From: Candidatus Kaiserbacteria bacterium
GTDB lineage: Bacteria > Patescibacteria > Paceibacteria > UBA9973 > UBA2100
Direction of reading: 5' to 3'
NCBI GenBank assembly: GCA_002401495.1
Contig: NVTG01000079.1
Coordinates: 1 to 6,300, forward strand
Length of the DNA stretch: 6,300 nt
The translations under genes and the position numbers were made by a program. The notes beneath the pieces are model-generated. The model ran no database searches, was not told the DNA's origin, and was given only the letters and a program-made list of their open reading frames with translations. Below are positions 1 to 6,262 of this stretch, one piece after another. The first letter of the stretch is position 1. Each line of letters begins with the position of its first letter.

Positions 1-380
1 GAAGAAGCAAAAGAAGAAGCTCCTGTTGCTGAAGAGCCTCCAGTTGAAGAAGCACCTGTTGAATAACCTGATTAAAACCCTGCTGAAGCACCTGTTGAAA
101 GTCCAGTAGAAGAGCCAACTGTTGTACCAGTTGATACTCCAACTCCTCAAGAAGAAGTTGTTCCAGATGTGGTTCCATAAGAATCAGATGAAACCCCTGC
201 TGAAGTTCCAGCTGAATCACCTGCAGAAGAATCTCCAGAAGTAATTGAGCCTGTAGCAGAAGCTCCAAAAGAAGAAGCTCCAATTGATAAAGCTCCGGTT
301 GAAGAAGTTCCAGCAGAAAAATCTGAAGCTGCACCAGTTGAAGAGGTCCCTGCTAGTGCTGAAAATGTACCATCTGACGC
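1..380 (+). repeat. Degenerate Glu/Pro/Ala/Val coding repeat
   Basis: The encoded stretch is built from short units such as A-P-V-E-E, E-V-P-A-E and E-S-P-V-E-E, with no strict period. The clearest near-copy is A-P-V-E-E-V-P-A followed about 13 residues later by the same eight residues (292-351). Synonymous codons are mixed (CCT/CCA, GAA/GAG), so the repeat is old or kept by selection on composition rather than a fresh tandem expansion. Likely role: unstructured, highly acidic stalk. Confidence 0.6.
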
Positions 381-942
381 TTTAATTTAATTACATCAAA
401 GACACCATGAATCTGATTAGAAATATTATGCATCAGACATTCCTGAACCAATTTCTTGTGATGTTAAATGTTATAAGAAGTGCTTGAAGATGAAAAAGTT
501 GATGCCTGTTGAGGTTATCGAAGCTTGCATTGTTGGAACTTGTGAGTGTGATATTGATATCTTCCCAACTGAAGAAGATCAAGCTGGAGAGGAAACTACC
601 TAGTTGTTATCTCTTATTCAAGCTCCAAGTCAATGTGATTCTGCTTGTTCTGTTTAATGTAAAAATCTAGAGACGATTGTTGAACCTGAAGTTGTTGACA
701 CATGCCTTTCAGAAACATGCGGTTGTGAACCATCGGGCAAAGCTAGTGCAATTGGACCCGCACTTGAAGCCAGAAGAATTGGAGTTGGAGCTTACTTTGG
801 TGTCTTTTTCATTCTGATGGCAATCGGTTATGCAGTCTTTGCAATTTTCAAAGATTACAAAGATCTACAGAAAAGAAAAGGATACAAAGTGATCCATGAA
901 GACAATGAAACACATGCCTTATATGAACGACTTTAAAGTTGA
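1..942 (+). CDS. Partial Cys-module, E/P/A/V-rich single-pass membrane protein (C-terminal 313 residues)
   Basis: The start lies beyond the left edge; frame 1 is open to TGA at 940-942 if TAA/TAG (64, 73, 178, 388, 418, 601, 655, 934) are read as Gln. Visible residues 1-127 are low-complexity Glu/Pro/Ala/Val with degenerate A-P-V-E-E units and almost no hydrophobic core, so probably an extended stalk. Two 31-residue cysteine modules follow (457-549 and 634-726) with identical spacing. One hydrophobic helix (778-849) comes next, then a Lys/Arg-rich 31-residue tail ending E-R-L-Q-S. The tail carries three Tyr-x-x-hydrophobic motifs (YKDL, YKVI, YERL). This layout fits a type I surface or endomembrane protein with disulfide-rich lumenal modules and a short cytosolic tail; topology is inferred from the charged tail, and no signal peptide can be seen because the N-terminus is missing. 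I do not recognise the family. It is convergent with DLST, with 26 bases between the two stops. Confidence 0.85.
457..549 (+). other. Cysteine module 1 (C-x3-C-x3-C-x14-C-x4-C-x-C)
   Basis: Six cysteines in 31 residues, starting C-D-V-K-C and ending C-E-C. The spacing equals that of module 2 at 634-726 exactly, and a V-E/P-x-V-hydrophobic segment before the fourth cysteine is also shared (V-E-V-I-E-A-C against P-E-V-V-D-T-C). This is a likely three-disulfide unit if it lies in the lumen. Confidence 0.7.
634..726 (+). other. Cysteine module 2 (C-x3-C-x3-C-x14-C-x4-C-x-C)
   Basis: Second copy of the six-cysteine unit, starting C-D-S-A-C and ending C-G-C. Outside the cysteines it shares only a few residues with module 1, so the duplication is old and the spacing has been kept by selection. 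It sits about 17 residues before the membrane helix. Confidence 0.7.
778..849 (+). other. Predicted transmembrane helix of the left-edge gene
   Basis: Twenty-four uncharged codons run from Ile-Gly-Val-Gly to Ala-Ile-Phe, rich in Phe, Ile, Gly and Ala. They are flanked by Ala-Arg-Arg before and Lys-Asp-Tyr-Lys after, and the following tail is the more basic side. It is the only hydrophobic segment in the visible protein. Confidence 0.8.
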
Positions 943-968
943 TAACATGATTAAAATATTAAAGAAAA
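943..968. other. 26-base convergent spacer between two stops
   Basis: Both the plus-strand gene and DLST end here, so 26 A/T-rich bases must serve as, or their 3' untranslated regions must run past, each other's ends. The plus-strand stop is followed at once by TAA (943-945) and, four bases later, another TGA. No stem-loop terminator or clear poly(A) signal hexamer is visible. Confidence 0.6.
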
Positions 969-2317
969 TCAAATCTCAAAGAGAATATTCTTGGGGTCCT
1001 CAACGCACTCCTTGATCTTTCTCAAGAAAAGAACAGCTTCTCTTCCATCAATAAGTCTGTGATCGTAAGTCAATGCTAAATACATCATTGGCCTAGCTAC
1101 GATCTTGTCTCCTACAACGACTGCTCTGTTCTTGATTGAGTGCATCCCTAAGATAGCGGACTGAGGGGGATTAATGATTGGAGTTCCCATCATTGATCCA
1201 AACACACCTCCATTTGTGATCGTGAAGGTGCCTCCTGTCATATCTTCTAGTTCAATCTTTCCATCTCTTGCCTTGACCGCTAAATCAATTAAGCCCTAAT
1301 TGAAAATAAAATTAGATAAACTTACTTATTCAACATCTGCATAGCTCATATCTTGCGTATTTCTGAGAACAGGGACAACTAATCCAGTTGGAGTTGAAAC
1401 AGCAACAGAAATATCAACATAATCTTTGTAAACAATTTCATTTCCTTCAATGCAGGCGTTGACAATAGGCTATTCTTTCATTGCAGCGACAGTTGCTTTA
1501 ACAAAAGCACTCATGAAACCAAGTTTGATTCCATGTTTTTTGACAAAAGCATCTTGATATTACTTTCTAATATCCATGAAAGCACTCATATCACATTCGT
1601 TAAATGTTGTCAACATAGCTGCTGTATTTTGACTATCTTTAAGTCTCTCTGCAATTCTTAATCTCATTCTTGTCATCTGTACTCTAGTTTCACTTCTTGT
1701 CCCCAAAATATCCGTGGGGGCTTTACCTTTCTTAGCTGCTGGTTTCTTAGCAACTGGAGGGGCGGGTGTTGGAGCAGCTACTTTAGTTGGAGCTGGAGTT
1801 ACTGGTGTCACTGGAGCTGCAGCCACTGGTGCGGCTTTAGATTCAGCTGGTTTGGTTTCGATTGGTGCTGCAGGTGTTGCTGGAGATGCTGGTGCTTCGC
1901 CTGATTTAGCTGTGTCTACTTCAAAGAAATCTCCTCCTACTTCCACGCTTTCTCCTTCTTCTGCAAAAAGTTTGGTGATGACGCCTGCATGAGAAGATCT
2001 GATATCAACATTCACCTTATCAGTTTCTACGATAGCTACAATTTCGTCTGCTTCAACAAATTCTCCAATAGCTAGGAAGGGTTTTAAGTAAGTTTCTCTT
2101 ACCTTTAGTCCATTCTAAGATACTTCCTTCACTAATTGAATCTCCCATTTATGGAACTTTAACTGTTTGAGCTATTGAAGTAATCAATTCTTAAGATCTT
2201 ACTTGAGAAAAATCTAAACTATGGTTTGAAAGCTAGATTAAGAACTTTTTGTCTTCCTATTGATTGAGAAGCTGCTCTCTAGGGCAATAACCTGAAAACT
2301 TTGCCTAAGGTTTGCAT
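969..2317 (-). CDS. DLST: Dihydrolipoyl succinyltransferase, E2 of 2-oxoglutarate dehydrogenase (four exons, 418 aa)
   Basis: Exons in coding order: 2317-2203, 2171-2103, 2071-1326 and 1295-969 (1257 bases, 418 residues plus TGA). E2o transfers succinyl groups from lipoate to CoA in the mitochondrial matrix. Residues 1-38 form a basic, acid-free targeting peptide with an R-F-F|S cleavage-like site. The lipoyl domain spans about 40-115, with the E-T-D-K motif giving lipoyl Lys80. An Ala/Pro/Lys linker (about 116-185) follows, then the catalytic domain (about 188-418) with [17 protein letters not shown] and active-site H389-x3-D393-G. There is no separate E3-binding domain, as in animal DLST, and the length is near the roughly 450 usual for precursors. 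Motifs such as Y-A-D-V-E and [13 protein letters not shown] favour DLST over pyruvate dehydrogenase E2. Splicing at the three GT..AG introns is needed to join conserved segments in frame. The start was chosen because it is the only upstream ATG giving a targeting peptide. Confidence 0.96.
1296..1325 (-). other. DLST: DLST intron 3 (30 bases, phase 0, no in-frame TGA)
   Basis: Begins GTAAGTTT and ends TCAATTAG on the minus strand. Its removal gives Y-A-D-V-E-Q-G-L-I-D-L-A, which matches the length of the DLST family between the Y-A-D and K-A-R motifs; keeping it would add ten residues ([10 protein letters not shown]). Because it is a multiple of three and holds TAG but no TGA, it is open in the ciliate code. 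Confidence 0.85.
2072..2102 (-). other. DLST: DLST intron 2 (31 bases, phase 1)
   Basis: Begins GTAAGAG and ends TTCCTAG on the minus strand. Splicing restores W-T-K-A-I-G-E-F-V, which aligns with the W-x-K-x-x-G-D-x-V core of lipoyl domains, through a split GCT Ala codon. Retention leads to TGA at 2053-2055. Confidence 0.9.
2172..2202 (-). other. DLST: DLST intron 1 (31 bases, phase 1)
   Basis: Begins GTAAGATC and ends TTCAATAG on the minus strand. Removing it joins the targeting-peptide frame (…R-F-F-S) to the lipoyl-domain frame (T-Q-T-V-K-V-P-Q-M-G-D-S). If retained, the shifted frame meets TGA at 2129-2131. It falls almost exactly at the presequence/mature-protein border. Confidence 0.88.
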
Positions 2318-2346
2318 ATCCTTCTTTTAATTAAATATTTTTAAAA
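2318..2346 (-). promoter_or_regulatory. 29-base spacer, RIB43A stop to DLST start
   Basis: This holds all non-coding DNA between two tandem genes: T-runs and A-runs ending AGAAGGAT just before ATG. Any 3' end signal for RIB43A and promoter for DLST must fit here or lie within coding DNA. The role is inferred from position only; no known box can be named. Confidence 0.4.
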
Positions 2347-3057
2347 TCATTTATCATCATAAGGATTTGCCCATTTGCTCTTATGTTCGTTCTTCTGGTC
2401 TGAATGGACTTCTTTCTAAGCCTCAGCCATCATTCTTGAGTCTTATTTCAATTTTCTGTCTTGCAGCACTTGCATCTTTCTCAATTGTTCAGATTACTTA
2501 GCCCAAAGTTTATCTTCATCCTTTTTCCCTTAGGCAATTGCTTTGTTTTAATCAACTTATTTTTATCTCTCGTCTAAAATGTCTTGTTACTATTTCTCAT
2601 TCAATCCTTTATAGTGATAAGGAATGTATCTATGAGCTGCAAGTTCTGATTATCTAGTGGCTGGGTCTTCAGTCATGAATTAATTTGTCAGTTGGTAGTC
2701 CACTTCCCCATTCTCATAGCTCAAAGCATCTCCGGAGTATTTATTTTCTGTGTCTTTCTTTTGTTTGGCCCTCATTAAGTTCTCCTCTTGCATGGCTTTT
2801 TGCATTGCAATTCTCTCTTATTTATGTGCATTTTAAGCTTCATCAAGCAGCTTGTTAATTTGAAGATCTTGATTTTCATATGCTTATTACTTTTACTTTT
2901 CATACTCTTTTTATCTTTCTTTTTCTTAAGTTTATTAATTGACCCAGTCTCTCTGTTGTAATTATTGCATTCTGACTCGATTTCCTTTTTCCAAATCTTC
3001 TCCTGCAAAAACTCTAGCTCCACTTATTTCATCTCTAGTGTAAGGATCGTTATTCAT
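2347..3057 (-). CDS. RIB43A: RIB43A-family doublet-microtubule protein, short form (236 aa)
   Basis: One unspliced frame from ATG at 3055-3057 to TGA at 2347-2349, with 21 in-frame TAA/TAG read as Gln. RIB43A proteins bind the inside of axonemal A-tubules and stabilise the doublet. Family segments are seen in order: V-F-A-G-E-D-L-x5-R-x-R-M-Q-Q (about 16-32, like the F-S-G-E-D-L-x5-R-L-R-M-Q-Q of animal RIBC proteins), a long charged coiled coil (about 40-105), F-M-T-E-D-P (127-132) and R-Y-I-P-Y-H-Y-K-G-L (143-152), then a second Gln/Lys-rich helix and the tail K-W-A-N-P-Y-D-D-K. Gln is about 15% of residues. The usual N-terminal third (family members are near 380 residues) is absent, and the NTF2 gene lies only 25 bases upstream, so there is no room for it. 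Tetrahymena doublets are reported to hold short and long RIB43A paralogues; this may be the short type. Confidence 0.87.
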
Positions 3058-3082
3058 TTTATTAAATTTATTAAGAATTAAA
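3058..3082 (-). promoter_or_regulatory. 25-base spacer, NTF2 stop to RIB43A start
   Basis: Only A and T apart from one C. It carries AATAAA twice on the minus strand (within TTAATAAATT and at the A of the ATG context TTTAATAAAATG). These could be chance poly(A)-like hexamers in A/T DNA. This is the shortest gap in the window. Confidence 0.4.
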
Positions 3083-3454
3083 TCACCCGTAGTTTAATCT
3101 AAAGAGGTCATTGTGGACATAAATACCTGCAGCTCCTCCTCTCTGTAAGAAGAATGTCTCTGCAAACTTCACACCATTTTAATCACCATCAATATGCAAG
3201 TCACCACTTACAAAGCATATAATTCCCTCATTCACACTGGGATGGATATCTATTGTCTTTACAACATGCTATAGGGTTCCAAACTGAGAGTATTTTCCAA
3301 AAATCGCTTCTAATCCTAAGAATTATTCTCCTTCAAACGATAGCATTGAGGATTCTTGGTATAAATTCTACAATTCTGCTCTATTGGTATCCATGGTCGT
3401 GTAGAAATGGGTAATGAAGTTATTTCCTGTTGTTTGATATTCTTCTTCTGACAT
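3083..3454 (-). CDS. NTF2: Nuclear transport factor 2 (123 aa, intronless)
   Basis: ATG at 3452-3454, TGA at 3083-3085; Gln codons TAG 3368, TAA 3323, TAG 3269 and TAA 3179 lie in frame. NTF2 is the small homodimer that carries Ran-GDP into the nucleus through FG nucleoporins. The whole fold is present and the length is normal (about 125). Visible landmarks are F-I-T-H-F-Y-T-T-M-D (13-22), S-M-L-S-F-E-G-E-Q-F-L-G (36-47), G-D-L-H-I-D-G-D (84-91) and the end N-D-L-F-R-L-N-Y-G (115-123), which closely matches fungal NTF2. Glu41, Asp89 and Asp91 fall where the Ran-contact residues Glu42, Asp92 and Asp94 of mammalian NTF2 lie. Phe40 replaces the Trp41 that touches FxFG repeats in mammals; Phe is also found there in yeast. 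It is tandem with kinesin (36 bases upstream) and RIB43A (25 downstream). Confidence 0.95.
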
Positions 3455-3490
3455 TTCCGCGATTTTATAAAATTATTATTAAATTTCAAA
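3455..3490 (-). promoter_or_regulatory. 36-base spacer, kinesin stop to NTF2 start
   Basis: A/T-rich with a TTTTATAAAA palindrome-like stretch on the minus strand, 8 bases before the NTF2 ATG and followed by TCGCGGAA, a short GC island. The TATA-like string is too close to ATG to be an ordinary TATA box unless the leader is almost absent. Confidence 0.4.
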
Positions 3491-6262
3491 TCAAAAGATA
3501 GAACAACATCCTGAAACATTTGCCTGTTCTGCCCCTCCTTTTGCCATGAATTTCTTTCTTGAATGAAGTTCCTTCTTCAACTATTCAATGCCGTGTTTAT
3601 AGTTCTTGTTGTGTTTCTCAAGCATATCTGCGACTTCTGGGTCTCCCAAATCATCCACTCCTTATTTCTTCATTTCCATCTCCAAAATTTCATCTTGTAC
3701 TGCCAAAACTTGCTCTCTGATTTATTTTAGTTTAACTTCAAGATCTGACTTTTCGTTCTCTAAATCAATCAATTGAAGATCCATTTAATGCTTTTGAATC
3801 ATAAGCTCGTGAACTCCTGGTACCCCTTTCAATCTGTCAATCAAAGCTTTTTCATCAGACTTTGGAGTGCGCCCTAAAATCTCACATTCAATGTAAGATG
3901 TGATTGCTTCTTGGTTACATTGTCCTATTCTCATAATTTCTTGAACAATTCTATTTCTTTCGTTAGATAAACCGGCAATCTTTTAATTGACTGAAGCTAA
4001 GCTTTCCTCTATTTTCTGTAGCTTTTTCTCAAGTGAAATACTTTCATCCTCTTTTTGATTTGCAATGTCGCTATCTTAAAGATTTGACCATGGATCCGCA
4101 AATCTATCTCTGTTAATAATACCATCATCAATGAAGTCAGCATACCAGTCAGCCATCATATCAAGTCTTTCTTGGAACTTTTCAAAAGACCATAGGAAAA
4201 GGACTTCATTGGTATTTCTATTTCTGCATCTAATAGCAACCTCTGGATCATCAATTGTGTATGTTGTCACGTCAATCATCACCTCAAGAGTAAATATAAC
4301 ATCATTCTTAGGTAATGGGAATTTGAAAAATCTGAATCTCGTATACTCATTAGCTTCATCCAATTGATCGAGAGCTTGTTTAAGAATCACTGCAAACTGC
4401 ATAGTCTTGGCCTCTCCGAGTCTTCCCTTACAGTCATCCAAAAATCTCTTTATGTTATTTGCCTCTGGTGTATCTGAATTCAATCTATCATCCATCACTG
4501 ATCCATATTACAACAATGCAGCTTTTTCTTTATCATCATCTTGACCTGCTTTGGTTGGAATGAAGGCTCTGAAAGCATTTCCATGACCTAAAACTAGTCT
4601 GTCTTAATGTAAAATTTCTGTTTTCTCTGTGATGAATCTCCCGTTTACTAAGATTCTGCAGGAATCGTTATCAGGAGTGATGAAGAGCTAGTTGTTGCCA
4701 TCATTAGTCAATACTCCATGCTATTCTCTGATACCTAACCCTTTAACATTAATAATTTTATCACCTTATGGCTTTGATCCAATTTGAGACCCTCCATCTT
4801 TTAAAAAGTACATCAGACATCCAGCTATTGTTGGATCATCAGAGATGTTGAGCAAGTATGGACAATCTTTGCCAACTCCAAAAGCATCTTGAAGTTCACC
4901 TTAGGATAGCCCAGCATCCGCTAAAGCTTACTCTCTCTCTTCTTTTAATTTTTATGCTTTATCTGCTTGTACTTAATCATCTTCACTCATGCCTTAGAGC
5001 ATATCTTGCTGTGCCTTGATAAGCTCTTCAAGTTCTTGTTGTCTTTCTCCTCTTACAACTTTCTTTTTATGTTTATGTTTTCCATGACCTTCTTCCACTT
5101 CAATCTCTTCGTCATCCCATTCCTCAATAACTTCACCTGGTCCTCGTTTTTTTGAAACGTCATCTAATTCATGTCTCAATTTTTCTATTTCAGATAACAA
5201 AGCGACTTTCATCTCAGCCTCCTCGTCAACGTTAGCTGTAGAATCAGTCTTGATCACTGCCACTCTATTTGCGAAAATCAAAGTTGTTAGAGTTTCTTCA
5301 TAATTTGATGAGGCAGGAGAAATAGCAGCTATCATGATTGTTTTACTATTTCCACCAAGTGCATCCGAAAGTAGATAAGTTAATTGGGAGTTACGGAATG
5401 GAACATGACCGTGAGTTCCTTTTACTGCATTGTCGGATAATTTCTCAATAATTTATCCCAAATAAGACAAGGATTTATTGATATTTGCTCCTTCTTTGAG
5501 TCTAGCCCCAGTGGCCTTAGTCTTTGACTACCTTTCAGACCCTGCCAAATCTACAATGTTCAAGTCAGCTTTTTTAATCGTTTTTTTACCATCTTTTATG
5601 ATTTTCTGCTCTAGATGCACCGTAAAGACGGCATGTGATCTTGAAGATGTGGCATTCATTTATGTTGCTCCAACAACTCTCATTTTCTTTCCCTACTCTA
5701 GTAATGATTCAACTTCTTTATAACTGTTTGCCTTAATAGAAACAAGGTTTTTCACAAAGATTCCCTATTTAGTCTAGAAAATTTTCAAATCTTTTTCTTT
5801 TGGATCTAATAAATCTTTAAGAACTTCATTATATATTTCCAAATATGAAACACTGATCCCTGTCTCTTACTCTCCTGCCACATCACCATCTTTTCTCTTG
5901 AAAATTTCTTCACAAATTTGTTACAGAATACCTTTGTCATTTGGAGGTCTCCCTTCAACACTATAGGATTTACCAGATCCAGTTTGTCCATAAGCAAACA
6001 CAGTAGCATTGAAACCTTCAAATGCGTTACCAATAAGCTCAAGTCCAACATCGTTGAAGAGGTCCACATTTGAGTAAATTTTTTTACCGTTTTCATTACT
6101 ATGAGACCAAAGACACATAGGAAAGAGAAATTCTTTCTCACTGTCATCTGATGGGTTTCTAATAATGCATTTTTGGCCTTCCATCGTGATAATACACTCC
6201 TGACCTGCTTCATACCCTGCAAAAGGTCTGACTCTCACCGCAATCTTAATATTCTATGACAT
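3491..6262 (-). CDS. Kinesin-3 motor with FHA domain and C-terminal CaaX box (923 aa, intronless)
   Basis: ATG at 6260-6262, TGA at 3491-3493, one frame with about 25 TAA/TAG Gln codons. It is a microtubule ATPase, expected to be plus-end directed. The motor domain (about 4-340) opens [12 protein letters not shown]-loop G-Q-T-G-S-G-K-S is at 92-99, switch I N-A-T-S-S-R-S-H at 203-210 and switch II D-L-A-G-S-E at 238-243, all intact. A neck helix (about 345-370) and an acidic then Lys/His-rich insert (377-401) follow. The FHA domain (about 466-569) starts with [10 protein letters not shown] and contains G-S-K, R-E-Q-H and V-N-G, the arrangement seen in kinesin-3. A post-FHA conserved region (about 590-728, W-S-F-E-K-F-x2-R-L-x2-M) precedes coiled coils (about 737-785 and 820-900). 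The C-terminus is G-C-C-S-I-F, a prenylation-type box. No PH, PX or CAP-Gly tail is visible, and the protein is shorter than animal Unc104/KIF1A. The motor lacks the poly-lysine loop 12. Confidence 0.95.
3494..3505 (-). other. C-terminal CaaX prenylation-type motif (CSIF) of the kinesin
   Basis: The last four residues before TGA are Cys-Ser-Ile-Phe, with another Cys just before and a basic patch R-K-K-F-M-A-K about 12-18 residues upstream. A final Phe usually favours geranylgeranyl transferase I. The motif match is seen directly; modification is inferred. Confidence 0.6.
4554..4867 (-). other. FHA domain of the kinesin
   Basis: Residues about 466-569. It aligns by eye with kinesin-3 FHA domains: [39 protein letters not shown]. 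The Arg that normally follows Gly in phosphothreonine-binding FHA domains is Ser here (I-G-S-K), as in some KIF13-type proteins, so binding to phosphothreonine is doubtful. Confidence 0.8.
5966..5989 (-). other. Kinesin P-loop (Walker A)
   Basis: Encodes G-Q-T-G-S-G-K-S, residues 92-99, the nucleotide-binding loop in its canonical kinesin form, preceded by F-A-Y. Confidence 0.95.

Noticed and set aside
1..380. Possible CRISPR or satellite array in the repetitive left end
   Set aside because: Units are short, irregular and in one open reading frame with mixed synonymous codons; there are no spacers or fixed repeats.
1714..1992. Plus-strand open frame rich in Ala and Gly opposite DLST
   Set aside because: It is the antisense of the Ala/Pro-rich DLST linker, whose GC-rich codons remove stops on the other strand; no conserved motif or start context.
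2318..2328. AAGAAGGAT before the DLST start resembling a Shine-Dalgarno site, with operon-like spacing as in bacteria
   Set aside because: Spliceosomal introns, a mitochondrial presequence and eukaryotic families (kinesin, RIB43A, NTF2) rule out a bacterial source; the purine run is chance.
2775..3023. Lys-rich minus-strand frame inside RIB43A
   Set aside because: It is a shifted reading of the Gln/Lys/Glu coiled-coil codons of RIB43A, whose own frame carries the family motifs.
1..3493. Many in-frame TAA/TAG codons, as if the genes were pseudogenes or frameshifted
   Set aside because: Frames continue through conserved motifs after each such codon, in five genes at once, and every gene ends cleanly at TGA. 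A reassigned code explains all of them.
3316..3519. Minus-strand frame running across the kinesin end and into NTF2
   Set aside because: It overlaps two well-supported genes in a different frame and has no family resemblance.
5806..6222. Second minus-strand frame over the kinesin motor
   Set aside because: The other frame contains the P-loop and motor start; this one has no motif and ends without meaning.
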